NCBI RefSeq assembly: GCF_022662015.1
Contig: NZ_JAKMCM010000003.1
Location: 434,001 to 498,000 of the forward strand
Direction: 5' to 3'
DNA: 64,000 nt
Source: Aestuariivivens sediminicola
GTDB lineage: Bacteria; Bacteroidota; Bacteroidia; Flavobacteriales; Flavobacteriaceae
Shown here: positions 23,821 to 33,405 of the stretch, piece by piece
How positions within the stretch are numbered: the stretch's first letter is position 1
Layout of the letters: each line of letters opens with the position of its first letter
The notes under the pieces: generated by a model
What the model saw: only the letters and a program-made list of their open reading frames with translations
Told to the model about the DNA's origin: nothing
Database searches by the model: none
Translations under genes and position numbers: made by a program

Positions 23821-26238
23821 ATGCGCTTAAAGTTAATATTGGTCCTCTTCCTATTAGGTTTCTTTTTTGGCTTTTCACAAGAGTTCTACATAAAGGGCGA
23901 TATTAAGGATGTAAACAATCAACCCATAGCCTTTGCCAATATTATTCTAAAAACACAGGATGGATCACAGCCTACTATAGGTACAACTAGCGATGACCTA
24001 GGGGCGTTCAGCTTTATGGACCTCAGCCCGGACAACTATACTATTGAAATAAGTTTTTTGGGATTTAAAACAAAACGTATCGAATTGGATATCCAATCCA
24101 GTGTTACCTTAGAACCTATAATACTAATAGAGGATGCGCAACAATTGGAAGGTGTTACGGTTATCGCTAAAAGACCAACGATTAAGAGGTTAGTGGACCG
24201 TTTGGTTTTTAATGTGGAAAATTCAACCCTTTCAAATAACAACGTCCTGGATGTATTAAAAAACACACCTGGTGTTTTTGTTAATGACGGTAAAATTACG
24301 GTAAAACAATCTATACCAACGATATATATAAATGATCGCAGGGTGTATCTGTCCATTGAAGAAATACAGCAACTCTTGGAGGGTACAACAGCTACCAATT
24401 TGAAATCCGTAGAAGTGATAACCAATCCGCCGGCCAAATATGAGGCGGAAGGAGGGGCGGTCATAAATATTGTGATGCGAAAAAATCTTATCACCGGATA
24501 TAATGGAAGTGTTTTCGGCAATTACAAGCAGGGGAGTGAGTTTCCTAAATATGCATATGGAACAAGCCATTATTTTAAGACCAAAAAAATAAGTACCTAC
24601 TTAAATTTTAGTGATAGCCCGAAAAGAGAGTTTAGAAACAATAAAGAAAACATTAATTTTTTTGCGAGTGACGAGACCTTAGCCACAAGTTGGCAGACGG
24701 ATTACAGAAGAACACGAAGAACATCAAATAAAAATATTAATGCAAACATCGATTACGACATCGATGACCGTAATAGTTTGGGATTGGCCACAACAATGTT
24801 AATTGCCCCCAGGAAGAGCACAAAAACATTTGTGAATTCGGATACAGAAGTATTTGATCGGGATATGGTTCTGGATTCAACATTCATAACAGATAACAGG
24901 TTGGTCGATGAAACCTTTAATTTAGCATTTACACTAGATTATGTCCATAAGTTAAAAAAGGAAGGTGAGAAGTTATCGGTCAGTGCACATCATACCAATT
25001 ATGATTTCTCAAGTTTTCAAAATGTCGATACCGATTATGTGTTTCCCGATAACACTTTAATACGAAATAACAGGTTTCAGACCTTTTCAAGCCAGGTCAT
25101 AAAATTGAATACAGGGCAGATTGATTACGTATTGCCGGGTTCTTCCTGGCAATTTGAAACGGGTGCCAAGGTGTCCGGTATCAACTCCGAAAGTATTCTT
25201 ACGCAATATATATTTGATAATGGTGAGCGGGCGATCGACGCGGACAATTCCGATACCTTTTTATATGATGAAACCAACTATGCCGCATATATGAGCTACA
25301 GTAAAGATTGGGAAGCCTGGAGTTTGAAAACCGGACTCAGGGCAGAATATACAACCATAAATGGGAATTCTGTTGCTACTGGTCAGAATAATGATACGGA
25401 TTATTTAAAGCTGTTTCCATCCTTGTATCTATTAAATAAAATCGATGAGAACCATCAGATCTATTTAAATTATAACAAGCGCATCTATCGTCCCAGATAC
25501 AGTCAGTTAAATCCCTTTAAATACTTTTTGAATGATAATGCCTATGTAACAGGGGACCCTAACTTAAAACCCCAGATAGACGATGTCTTTACCTTAGGCT
25601 ATACCTTTAAAAATGCCTATACTTTTGAACTTTATTATCGCTATGAAAATGATCCAACTTTAGAAATTGTGTTCCAGGATAATGATGAAAATATATTAAA
25701 ATATAGCGGGACTAATATTGACAGGAGTATTTCTTATGGTTTGGATTTCACCACATTTTCACAATTAACGGACAGATGGAGTTTTTACGTACTGTCGTCT
25801 TTGTTTTTTTATGAAAATCAGTTTTACGCATTAGAAAGCGGGAATCAACTATTTACAAACGAAAAATGGACCTTTTATGGCAATGTGGTTAACTACTTTT
25901 CTTTGTTGAAGGACAGGAGTTTGAATTTGGAGCTTTCCTATTTATACATTTCTCAAATATATGACGGGCCAAAGGAATTATCTGCTGTTTCAGGATTAAA
26001 CTTCAATTTGAGAAAATCACTATGGAATAACCGGGCGTCTTTTAATATTGGTGTTCAAGATGTTTTTAATGGTCAGTTTGTAACATCGACGACACAATAT
26101 TTAAATCAGGATATGATCTACAGGTCGCGTAAAGAAAACAGGTTGTTTACTTTTGGTTTCAATTACAAGTTTGGAAATTATAAGTTAAAGTCCTCTAAAA
26201 GGGTTATTGATTTAGAGGAAAGAGAACGGTTGGATTAA
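23821..26238 (+). CDS. outer-membrane beta-barrel receptor with N-terminal carboxypeptidase-regulatory-like domain
   Basis: 805 residues from ATG 23821. The signal peptide is LKLILVLFLLGFFFGFS, cleaved before QEFYIKG. Residues about 20-105 are a CarboxypepD_reg-like domain (DVNNQPIAFANIILKT, then SDDLGAFSFMDLSPDNYTIE). A plug-like domain follows (NVLDVLKNTPGVFVNDGKIT, then YEAEGGAVINIVMRKN), and then a long beta-barrel rich in alternating aromatic strands, ending FTFGFNYKFGNY. This is the outer membrane beta-barrel (TonB-receptor-like) family of Bacteroidota, in which the ligand is rarely known. No SusD gene follows, so it is not a typical polysaccharide utilisation pair. It stands alone. Confidence 0.88.
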   Translation: MRLKLILVLFLLGFFFGFSQEFYIKGDIKDVNNQPIAFANIILKTQDGSQPTIGTTSDDLGAFSFMDLSPDNYTIEISFLGFKTKRIELDIQSSVTLEPIILIEDAQQLEGVTVIAKRPTIKRLVDRLVFNVENSTLSNNNVLDVLKNTPGVFVNDGKITVKQSIPTIYINDRRVYLSIEEIQQLLEGTTATNLKSVEVITNPPAKYEAEGGAVINIVMRKNLITGYNGSVFGNYKQGSEFPKYAYGTSHYFKTKKISTYLNFSDSPKREFRNNKENINFFASDETLATSWQTDYRRTRRTSNKNINANIDYDIDDRNSLGLATTMLIAPRKSTKTFVNSDTEVFDRDMVLDSTFITDNRLVDETFNLAFTLDYVHKLKKEGEKLSVSAHHTNYDFSSFQNVDTDYVFPDNTLIRNNRFQTFSSQVIKLNTGQIDYVLPGSSWQFETGAKVSGINSESILTQYIFDNGERAIDADNSDTFLYDETNYAAYMSYSKDWEAWSLKTGLRAEYTTINGNSVATGQNNDTDYLKLFPSLYLLNKIDENHQIYLNYNKRIYRPRYSQLNPFKYFLNDNAYVTGDPNLKPQIDDVFTLGYTFKNAYTFELYYRYENDPTLEIVFQDNDENILKYSGTNIDRSISYGLDFTTFSQLTDRWSFYVLSSLFFYENQFYALESGNQLFTNEKWTFYGNVVNYFSLLKDRSLNLELSYLYISQIYDGPKELSAVSGLNFNLRKSLWNNRASFNIGVQDVFNGQFVTSTTQYLNQDMIYRSRKENRLFTFGFNYKFGNYKLKSSKRVIDLEERERLD

Positions 26239-26261
26239 TTCAGATATTCAAAAAAAGAAAA

Positions 26262-26292
26262 TAAAAAAACCCGAAATAAAAAGTATTTCGGG
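26262..26292 (-). terminator. terminator of the small repeat-peptide gene
   Basis: CCCGAAATA (26270-26278), loop aaaag, TATTTCGGG (26284-26292). On the minus strand the stem is followed by a long T run, so it serves the minus-strand gene at 26321-26524. The plus strand has no T run after it. Confidence 0.8.
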
Positions 26293-26320
26293 AATGAACT
26301 TTTAAAAGTTAAACTATCAT

Positions 26321-26524
26321 TTAAGCGATCATCTGTCTTGTAACTCTCGCCTTTTCGATTTTAGCAGCAATCATCTGTTTTGTGACCCTTGCCTTTTCAA
26401 TTTTCGAGGCGATCATTTGTTTTGTGATCCTTGCCTTTTCAATTTTAGCTTCATCTTTAGATTGTGCCATAAACAGGACACCACCTAAAATTGCCGCTAC
26501 AATTAAATACTTTTTAGTTTTCAT
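26321..26524 (-). CDS. 67-residue secreted peptide with three 14-residue repeats
   Basis: The protein begins with a signal peptide (MKTKKYLIVAAILGGVLFMA, cleavage after QS or nearby). A DEA linker is then followed by three tandem copies of KIEKARxTKQMIAx: residues 27-40, 41-54 and 55-67, the last with R for K and ending at the stop. Fourteen residues equal two heptads, so the repeats could make a continuous amphipathic, strongly basic helix. It has its own terminator and no gene partner. I know no family for it. Possible roles (membrane-active or surface peptide, structural rod) are speculation. Codon choice between copies differs, so the repeats are not a very recent duplication. Confidence 0.7.
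   Translation of the reverse strand: MKTKKYLIVAAILGGVLFMAQSKDEAKIEKARITKQMIASKIEKARVTKQMIAAKIEKARVTRQMIA
26324..26446 (-). repeat. three in-frame 42-bp coding repeats
   Basis: Encodes KIEKAR[I/V]T[K/R]QMIA-type units of 14 residues (14, 14 and 13 codons). They are inside the 67-residue secreted peptide gene. Confidence 0.9.
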
Positions 26525-26816
26525 AATAATAGGGATTAATTAATTAATTAACCCAAATGTAACGACAAAGCATGCTTAGGATTTTGCTTAAATGTTAAAA
26601 TAATGTTAAAAACAAAGAATTTGAAAAATACTGCTGTGGTTTTACCGTAAAATGCGATTTATTGCAAGGAAACTAAGTATCCAAAAGCCAAATTATATTA
26701 AAATTTAAGTACTTAATTTATTAAATTCCACAGTGTTTTTATCAACTACTTGGCAAGCCACTCTTGCTGAGAAAACGGGATTCCTTAGCGCCGATTCGGT
26801 GGCGATGGTTATGCGT
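26525..26816. other. 292-bp gene-free spacer
   Basis: AT-rich, with a taattaattaattaa stretch just upstream of the small peptide gene. It presumably holds that gene's promoter; I found no clean TAnnTTTG box and no other structure. Confidence 0.5.
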
Positions 26817-27344
26817 CTAAAAATATTGTGAAATCTTATCCCAGAAGTTTTTAGGAGAAATTTTGAATTCTTCCTCGAGTTCCTCCATAGATTTATTGGC
26901 TTCGTTTATTTTGTTGAAGATTCGTGCCCTTATCAAATATATCGAAGGAATTATGATTGCCATTATTGGGATTAAATAAATGAGCTGATTAGCATCAACA
27001 AAAGCGGCATCCTTATTAATGACATCGAAGGTTTGATAGGCGTACATTGAAATTGGAACTAACAAGGTATGATACCACCAGTGCTTGCAAGTGAAAAACC
27101 AAAGAAACAAAATGTAAAGCGGAATCAATTTACCGGCCAAGAACCACATGGCAACATAGGCGCTTTCATAATGATTCGCACTGTATTCAAATAAAAGGGT
27201 TTTCCAAACCTTAGAATCAGGAACACTTTCGTACAAATAGAACAAATATGGGGTAATGGCCACTAGAGTTGCAATTAAACTCCCTAGAATTAAATTCTTT
27301 CTACTGGTTCCCGGTTTTATTAATTTTCGATAATTTTCTTTCAT
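26817..27344 (-). CDS. membrane protein of unknown function
   Basis: 175 residues with about four hydrophobic segments (SLIATLVAITPYLFYLY, then a second around VAMWFLAGKLIPLYILFLWF, a third around WWYHTLLVPISMYAYQ, and a fourth at YLIPIMAIIIPSIYLI). The tail is charged (NEANKSMEELEEEFK). I do not recognise a named family. It lies 53 bp downstream of tsaE on the same strand and is likely cotranscribed, an arrangement I remember from other flavobacteria. It is probably an inner-membrane protein. Confidence 0.72.
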   Translation of the reverse strand: MKENYRKLIKPGTSRKNLILGSLIATLVAITPYLFYLYESVPDSKVWKTLLFEYSANHYESAYVAMWFLAGKLIPLYILFLWFFTCKHWWYHTLLVPISMYAYQTFDVINKDAAFVDANQLIYLIPIMAIIIPSIYLIRARIFNKINEANKSMEELEEEFKISPKNFWDKISQYF

Positions 27345-27397
27345 CTTAGTTCTGGTGATTCTGAGGCTTGATTGATGTTCAATAAAATGTTACATTT

Positions 27398-27808
27398 TTA
27401 AGTGTAATTAAGTTCTATGGATCTCGAATTATTCACATTGTTCTTAATAATTATTTCATTATAGTTTTCACTTAGCATATCCTTTAACAACTGAGGCCAT
27501 TCGACTAAAATCCAATTGCCTGTATTGAAATAATCTTCAATTCCGAAATTATAGGCCTCTTCCAGGTCTTTGATTCTGTATAAATCAAAATGGTAAATGG
27601 TCCCATGTTTTGATTCATACTCGTTAACGATCGAAAACGTAGGGCTGCTCACTTCATCTTCACTCCCCAGAGCTTTAACTAAGGATTTAATCACCGTAGT
27701 TTTACCGGCACCCATAGCTCCGTGAAAAAGCAAAATTTTCGAATTTACGTGCGCTTTCAGCCATTTTCCGACATCATCCACCTCACTGAGGTCAAAACTA
27801 ATTTTCAA
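27398..27808 (-). CDS. tsaE: tRNA threonylcarbamoyladenosine biosynthesis ATPase TsaE
   Basis: 136 residues. It is the small ATPase that, with TsaB and TsaD, completes the t6A modification at position 37 of ANN-decoding tRNAs. The Walker A motif GAMGAGKTT is at 30-38, and the conserved SSPTFSIVNEY, YHFDLYRI and WPQLL motifs (switch, Walker B-like, and the conserved E-W-P) follow. Length is typical. The start is TTG at 27808; no in-frame ATG lies near and the N-terminal strand is family-like. PorX is 93 bp upstream on the same strand, and the membrane protein at 26817 follows. Confidence 0.93.
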   Translation of the reverse strand: MKISFDLSEVDDVGKWLKAHVNSKILLFHGAMGAGKTTVIKSLVKALGSEDEVSSPTFSIVNEYESKHGTIYHFDLYRIKDLEEAYNFGIEDYFNTGNWILVEWPQLLKDMLSENYNEIIIKNNVNNSRSIELNYT

Positions 27809-27901
27809 TTTTATTCGAAATTTATATGCAATATTAGTAATTAAATTTAGAAAAACCTAGAAAAATGTGTATTTCATCGGTTAAATATGCATTTCATGGA
27901 G

Positions 27902-29449
27902 TTATTTAGGATTGAAAACAATGAAGGGAATAATCATTTCTTCTAATGAAATACCACCATGCTGATAGGTATTTCTGTAATAACTCACATAATGGTTATA
28001 ATTATTAGGATAGGCAAAAAACAGATCCCCTTTGGCAAAAATGTAAGAACTGCTCATGTTTATGGAAGGTAAATGAATCGCTCCGGGATCTTTGGCAACA
28101 AAGACGTCTTTTGACTCATAGGTTAAGCTTCTTCCGGTTTTATAGCGTAAGTTTAAACTTGTGTCCTTATCTCCAATAACTTTCGACGGGTTTTTCACAT
28201 TAATCGTTCCGTGATCTGTTGTCAACAGTAATTTAAAACCCATTTGCTGCGATTTCTGAATGATTTCCAATAATGGGGAGTTCTTAAACCAGCTCAGTGT
28301 CAGAGAGCGATAGGCCTTATCATTTGACGCCAATTCCTTCAGGACTTCCATTTCTGTTTTGGCATGTGAGAGCATATCTACAAAATTGTAAACTACAACG
28401 GTTAAATCGTTATTTTTAAGTGTCTTAAAATTATCAACTAAGCGCTTACCCGATTTTAAATTTGTTATTTTATGATATTCGTAATTTAAATGGGAAAGGC
28501 CAAGTCGCTTCATCTGGGCATCCAAAAACTCTGCTTCATACAAATTCTTACCACCTTCGTCCGTATCGTTTCTCCAAAATTGAGGAAATAATTTTTCCAT
28601 TTCGCTAGGCATTAATCCTGAAAAAATGGCATTGCGGGCATATTGTGTGGCTGTCGGTAAAATACTGTAAAAAGCCAATTCCTTATCTTTTTTGTAATGG
28701 TTACTTATAACCGATTCAAAAGATTTCCATTGATCGTAACGCAAGTTGTCGATAACTATCAATAAGGTCGGTTGCTCCCTGTTAATCTCTGGAACCACAT
28801 GATCTTTAAATAGTGTGTGAGACATGGTCGGGGAATCACTATTTGGCCGGAACCAACTGGCATAGTTTTTATCGATAAACTTTCCAAATTGAATATTGGC
28901 CTCCGTTTTCTGAGACTCAAGAATCTCGAACATCCCGGCATCCTCGATATCTTCTAATTGCATTTCCCAATAAATGAGTTTTTGATAAAGGTTAACCCAT
29001 TCTTCATAGGAGTTGACCATGGACAATTCCATAGCTATTTTTCGAAATTCCTGCTGATAATTGGATGTTGTCTTTTCGGAAACCAATCTCGAGTGGTCCA
29101 GGTTCTTTTTTAAGCTCAGTAAGATTTGGTTTGGGTTAACCGGTTTAATTAAATAATCTGCTATTTTATTACCAATAGCCTCTTCCATGATATACTCTTC
29201 TTCACTCTTCGTTATCATAACCACGGGAAGACTGTCCTGTTTTTCCTTTATTTCGTTTAAGGTCTCAAGTCCCGTAAGCCCTGGCATGTTCTCATCCAGG
29301 AATACGATATCAAAATTTTGTTGATCGATAGTCTCAATGGCTTCGGTTCCGCTGCTGCAGGTGATGACCTCGTAATTTTTTTTCTCAAGAAATAAAATAT
29401 GGGGCTTTAATAAATCTATTTCATCATCAACCCAAAGTATTTTTATCAT
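27902..29449 (-). CDS. porX: PorX, T9SS response regulator with PglZ domain
   Basis: 515 residues. An N-terminal receiver domain (1-120) has the acidic pair D8/D9, the phospho-acceptor D52 (FLDENMPG) and K102 (IKPVNP). A linker follows, then a PglZ/alkaline-phosphatase-superfamily domain from about 215 (LLIVIDNLRYDQWKS, with later LLTTDHGTINVK and HGGISLEEMIIP metal and fold motifs). This is the layout of PorX, which partners the kinase PorY, binds zinc, cleaves signalling oligonucleotides and controls type IX secretion in Porphyromonas and Flavobacterium. The window also encodes a T9SS cargo protein (58919-62251), so the system should be functional here. No PorY gene is in the window. Confidence 0.92.
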   Translation of the reverse strand: MIKILWVDDEIDLLKPHILFLEKKNYEVITCSSGTEAIETIDQQNFDIVFLDENMPGLTGLETLNEIKEKQDSLPVVMITKSEEEYIMEEAIGNKIADYLIKPVNPNQILLSLKKNLDHSRLVSEKTTSNYQQEFRKIAMELSMVNSYEEWVNLYQKLIYWEMQLEDIEDAGMFEILESQKTEANIQFGKFIDKNYASWFRPNSDSPTMSHTLFKDHVVPEINREQPTLLIVIDNLRYDQWKSFESVISNHYKKDKELAFYSILPTATQYARNAIFSGLMPSEMEKLFPQFWRNDTDEGGKNLYEAEFLDAQMKRLGLSHLNYEYHKITNLKSGKRLVDNFKTLKNNDLTVVVYNFVDMLSHAKTEMEVLKELASNDKAYRSLTLSWFKNSPLLEIIQKSQQMGFKLLLTTDHGTINVKNPSKVIGDKDTSLNLRYKTGRSLTYESKDVFVAKDPGAIHLPSINMSSSYIFAKGDLFFAYPNNYNHYVSYYRNTYQHGGISLEEMIIPFIVFNPK

Positions 29450-29544
29450 ATTAATGCAATCTGTTATTAAATGTGTTCAATCGTCGTCCTTAAAATGGGC
29501 AAGGGTTTTATTTTTCAAATGTTCAATATGAGCGTCTTATCGTT

Positions 29545-29552
29545 TATATTTG
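29545..29552 (+). promoter_or_regulatory. -7 element before the HD-hydrolase gene
   Basis: TATATTTG (TAnnTTTG) is 28 bp before the TTG start at 29580. No convincing -33 element; it fits the TTG as first codon. Confidence 0.5.
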
Positions 29553-29579
29553 TAAGGAGTTACTAAAAACGACCACAGT

Positions 29580-30809
29580 TTGAACAAACTTAAAATATTA
29601 AACGACCCAATTTACGGATTTATTACTATTCCGAATTCATTAATTTTCGATTTAATTCAACATAGATATTTTCAACGTTTACGGCGGATCAGCCAAATGG
29701 GTATGTCCTATCTGGTCTATCCGGGTGCGCATCATACGCGTTTTCATCATGCTATTGGATGTTTACATTTAATGCAAAAAGCTGTAACCGTCCTTCGATT
29801 TAAAGGGGTGGGCATTTCAAAACAAGAGGAACAGGCCTTATATGTTGCCATATTGTTGCACGATATTGGTCACGGACCATTTTCACATGCCATGGAACAC
29901 AGCATTGTAAATGGGGTATCACATGAAGAAATTTCCTTGTTATTCATGGAACAGCTCAATTTGGAATTTAACTCCAAATTAAACCTTGCTATTCAAATTT
30001 TCAAAGGAGAATACCCCAGAAAATTTATGTGTCAACTCGTGGCAGGGCAATTAGATATGGATAGATCGGATTACCTGAAGCGCGATAGTTTTTACACGGG
30101 GGTTTCGGAAGGTAATATTAATAGTGAGCGCCTGATTACCATGTTACATGTGGTTAATGATGAACTGGTTGTTGAAGAAAAAGGCATTTACAGTGTCGAA
30201 AAATTCCTTATTGCCAGACGTTTTATGTACTGGCAGGTTTATTTACATAAAACAGGATTGGTGGCCGAGCAATTACTCATAAGGGTGCTGCAAAGAGCAA
30301 AGGAGCTCACCGGAAGAGGGATTCACCTTCCATCGAGTGAAGCCCTTGCCTTTTTTCTGAAACACGATATTAACGACCTTAATTTTAATCATGCTGTACT
30401 GAATGTTTTTGCACAATTGGATGATTATGATATCGTCTCGGCCATGAAAGAATGGCAAAAGGAAGATGATTTTGTATTGAAAAATTTGTGTAACATGATC
30501 ATTAACAGAAACTTGTTAAAAATAAAGATCAAGGATGAACCGGTAAAGCACAAAACACTCCAGATGCATATAGATGATTTTGTAAAGACCTATGGCGTTT
30601 CTGATTATGAAGCAAAATATTTTGTTTTTAATGGTGAGGTTTCGAATCAGGCCTATGAACCAAAACAGAAGGTAATTAACATTTTATATAAATCTGGTAA
30701 GATCGAAAATATTGATAACGTGTCGGTTAAGCTTAATTTACTGCCCTTATCAAAAACGGTAACAAAATATTATATCTGCTATCCTAAGGAAAAAGTAGAA
30801 ATGGTATGA
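29580..30809 (+). CDS. HD-domain phosphohydrolase (dNTPase/SAMHD1-like)
   Basis: 409 residues. An HD metal site is seen as the HHTRFHH cluster (51-57) and H94-D95 in LLHDIGHGPFSHAMEH. A second Asp occurs in QLDMDRSDYLKRD. The opening KILNDPIYGFITIP is the standard N-terminus of the family close to SAMHD1-type dNTP triphosphohydrolases. Such enzymes hydrolyse nucleotides, but for this subgroup the substrate is not established. The start is TTG at 29580; no ATG lies near (the next Met is residue 40). It is divergent from porX and ends 90 bp before the lpxD region on the same strand. Confidence 0.85.
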   Translation: MNKLKILNDPIYGFITIPNSLIFDLIQHRYFQRLRRISQMGMSYLVYPGAHHTRFHHAIGCLHLMQKAVTVLRFKGVGISKQEEQALYVAILLHDIGHGPFSHAMEHSIVNGVSHEEISLLFMEQLNLEFNSKLNLAIQIFKGEYPRKFMCQLVAGQLDMDRSDYLKRDSFYTGVSEGNINSERLITMLHVVNDELVVEEKGIYSVEKFLIARRFMYWQVYLHKTGLVAEQLLIRVLQRAKELTGRGIHLPSSEALAFFLKHDINDLNFNHAVLNVFAQLDDYDIVSAMKEWQKEDDFVLKNLCNMIINRNLLKIKIKDEPVKHKTLQMHIDDFVKTYGVSDYEAKYFVFNGEVSNQAYEPKQKVINILYKSGKIENIDNVSVKLNLLPLSKTVTKYYICYPKEKVEMV

Positions 30810-30895
30810 AATTGATAGTGTTATTTCGGCATGTGGTTATAAATGTATCCTTTAATCCAAATCGTGGAATAGGCAATACTTTGGGACATTTTTCA

Positions 30896-30903
30896 TATTT
30901 TTG
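30896..30903 (+). promoter_or_regulatory. -7 element before the lipid A cluster
   Basis: TATTTTTG (TAnnTTTG) overlaps a possible in-frame TTG at 30901, so transcription would begin near 30910 and the GTG at 30937 is the start codon of lpxD. No good -33 element. Confidence 0.45.
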
Positions 30904-30936
30904 CCAAAATTAAGCCAAACCAACAAACTATATCGT

Positions 30937-31965
30937 GTGAAATTTACGGCACAACAAATAGCAGAAATTTTAGAAGGTGATGTTGTAGGGAATGCTGAAG
31001 TGGAAGTTTCGAGGCTATCAAAAATTGAGGAGGGAACTGAAGGGTCCCTTACATTTCTTGCTAATCCAAAGTATACCCAATACATTTATTCTACAAAGGC
31101 CTCTGTCGCTATTGTGAATAAAACATTTGAACCGGAATATTCCATTGCTGCGACACTGATAAAAGTCGATGATGCCTATTCCGCATTCTCTAAAGTCCTG
31201 GAATATTACAATCTCGTTAAACTCAACAAAACAGGAATAGAGCAGCCATCATTTATTTCGGAATCTTCAAAATATGGTGAAAATGTTTATATAGGCGCCT
31301 TTTCCTATATAGGTGAAAATGTTGTTTTGGGGAATCAGGTAAAAGTATACCCGAATGTTTACATTGGCGATAATGTGGTGATCGGGGACAATACGGTTGT
31401 GTTTTCGGGATCTAAAATTTATTCCGAAACCGTTGTAGGTAAGCACTGCGTCATAAATTCTGGAGCCATAATCGGGGCAGACGGTTTTGGGTTTTCTCCG
31501 AACGAAAATGGAGAGTACATAAAAGTGCCTCAAACGGGCAACGTCATTTTGGAAGATTATGTGGATATAGGCGCTGCAACAACGATAGACAGAGCGACCC
31601 TGGGATCGACGATAATCCGGAGAGGGGTTAAACTTGACAATCAGATTCAGATCGCGCATAATGTTGAAATTGGTAAAAACACAGTGATTGCAGCTCAAAC
31701 AGGTATTGCGGGATCAACTAAAATTGGTGAAAATTGTCAGATTGGTGGTCAGGTAGGTATAGTTGGACATATTTCAATTGGAAACAACGTAAAGATACAA
31801 GCACAGTCGGGCATTATAAGAAATGTTAAGGACAATGAGATACTGCAGGGGTCACCAGCGCTTGGTTATGGCGATTTTAATAAGTCCTACGTGCATTTCA
31901 AAAATCTGCCGAAGATTGTCAAAGATATTAATGCTTTAGAAAAAAAATTGAATGGGAATAGTTAA
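30937..31965 (+). CDS. lpxD: UDP-3-O-(3-hydroxyacyl)glucosamine N-acyltransferase
   Basis: 342 residues from GTG 30937 ([14 protein letters not shown]), the normal LpxD N-terminus; the frame extends upstream only through TTG and overlaps the promoter. LpxD adds the second 3-hydroxyacyl chain from acyl-ACP in lipid A synthesis. An N-terminal uridine-binding domain ([16 protein letters not shown]) is followed by a left-handed beta-helix of hexapeptide repeats. The catalytic His is expected in [10 protein letters not shown], and DGFGFSP is the conserved loop. It overlaps lpxC-fabZ by 14 bp. A second, diverged LpxD lies at 34829. Confidence 0.93.
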   Translation: MKFTAQQIAEILEGDVVGNAEVEVSRLSKIEEGTEGSLTFLANPKYTQYIYSTKASVAIVNKTFEPEYSIAATLIKVDDAYSAFSKVLEYYNLVKLNKTGIEQPSFISESSKYGENVYIGAFSYIGENVVLGNQVKVYPNVYIGDNVVIGDNTVVFSGSKIYSETVVGKHCVINSGAIIGADGFGFSPNENGEYIKVPQTGNVILEDYVDIGAATTIDRATLGSTIIRRGVKLDNQIQIAHNVEIGKNTVIAAQTGIAGSTKIGENCQIGGQVGIVGHISIGNNVKIQAQSGIIRNVKDNEILQGSPALGYGDFNKSYVHFKNLPKIVKDINALEKKLNGNS

Positions 31966-33358
31966 TACAGATATTAAACAGAAAACCATACAGGAAGAAG
32001 TTTCATTAACCGGTGTTGGATTACATACCGGTAAGAATGTTACTTTAACTTTTAAATCGGCTCCTGCAAATTCGGGTTTATCATTTAAGCGCATAGACCT
32101 TGAGGGCGAGCCTGTTATTGAGGCCAATGCCCATTATGTGACCAATACACAACGCGGTACGTGTCTGGAAAAGAATGGGGTTATTATTCAGACATCGGAG
32201 CATGTTTTGGCAGCTTTAGTAGGTATGGATATCGATAACGCTGTTATTGAACTTAATGCCTCTGAACCGCCCATTATGGACGGTTCCTCCAAGTTTTTTG
32301 TCAAAGCCCTTGAGAAGGCCGGAATAGTTGAATTGGATGCTTTTAGAGAAGAGTTTGTTGTAACAGATATTGTGTCTTACACGGATGAAGAATCGGGCAG
32401 TGAAATTCTGGTGATGCCGGCAAAAGAATACCAAATCACCACTATGGTGGATTTTGGCACCAAAGTTTTAGGTACACAAAATGCGACTTTAAACCATATA
32501 TCCGATTTTAAAAAAGATATTTCAAATTCACGAACGTTCAGCTTTTTGCATGAGATAGAAATGCTGCTTGAAAACGGGCTGATTAAAGGTGGGGATCTGA
32601 ACAATGCAATTGTTTATGTGGATAAACCATTGTCTCCCAAAACGATGGATAAATTAAGGGTGGCTTTTAAAAAGGACAATATAGCGGTAAAGCCTAATGG
32701 AATTCTGGATAATTTAACCTTACACTATCCCAATGAAGCTGCCAGGCATAAATTGTTGGATGTCCTTGGAGATCTCGCATTAGTGGGGACGCGCATTCGA
32801 GGTAAGGTGATTGCCAACAAACCAGGACATTTTGTAAACACGCAGTTCGCCAAAAAACTATCAAAACTGATAAAAAATGAACGGCGGAATAATGTACCGA
32901 ATATCGATTTGAATCAGCCCCCATTAATGGATGTCACTCAAATCATGGCCATGTTACCTCACAGGCAGCCATTTTTATTGATTGACAAAGTTTTTGAACT
33001 TACCGATAACTATGTGACGGCCTCAAAAAATGTTACCATGAACGAGGAGTTCTTTAAAGGACATTTTCCCGGGGCTCCTGTAATGCCTGGTGTTTTAATA
33101 GTTGAGGCCATGGCACAAACCGGAGGGATTTTAGTTTTGAACACGGTACCTGATCCCGAAAATTATTTAACATTTTTCATGAAAATGGACAATGTTAAAT
33201 TTAAACAAAAAGTTATGCCAGGAGATACGTTAATTTTCAAATGTTCCTTAATAACTCCGATACGTCGCGGCATTTGTCATATGCAGGGATATGCCTATGC
33301 AAATGGGAAACTTTGTGCAGAGGCAGAACTTATGGCCCAGATCACGAAGGTAAAATAG
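31952..33358 (+). CDS. lpxC-fabZ: bifunctional LpxC deacetylase / FabZ dehydratase fusion
   Basis: 468 residues joining two enzymes. Residues 1 to about 310 are UDP-3-O-acyl-GlcNAc deacetylase, the first committed step of lipid A: zinc-binding His in SEHVLAAL, and H and D in [10 protein letters not shown]. Residues about 325-468 are 3-hydroxyacyl-ACP dehydratase: [17 protein letters not shown] with the catalytic His and [20 protein letters not shown] with the catalytic Glu. The fusion is a known Bacteroidota feature and couples supply of hydroxyacyl-ACP between fatty-acid and lipid A synthesis. The ATG overlaps lpxD by 14 bp, so translation is coupled. lpxA follows 47 bp later. Confidence 0.96.
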   Translation: MGIVNTDIKQKTIQEEVSLTGVGLHTGKNVTLTFKSAPANSGLSFKRIDLEGEPVIEANAHYVTNTQRGTCLEKNGVIIQTSEHVLAALVGMDIDNAVIELNASEPPIMDGSSKFFVKALEKAGIVELDAFREEFVVTDIVSYTDEESGSEILVMPAKEYQITTMVDFGTKVLGTQNATLNHISDFKKDISNSRTFSFLHEIEMLLENGLIKGGDLNNAIVYVDKPLSPKTMDKLRVAFKKDNIAVKPNGILDNLTLHYPNEAARHKLLDVLGDLALVGTRIRGKVIANKPGHFVNTQFAKKLSKLIKNERRNNVPNIDLNQPPLMDVTQIMAMLPHRQPFLLIDKVFELTDNYVTASKNVTMNEEFFKGHFPGAPVMPGVLIVEAMAQTGGILVLNTVPDPENYLTFFMKMDNVKFKQKVMPGDTLIFKCSLITPIRRGICHMQGYAYANGKLCAEAELMAQITKVK

Positions 33359-33405
33359 CGTTGGTGGACCATTTACACTTTTAAAAAATTTAATTTCTAA
33401 AAAAA

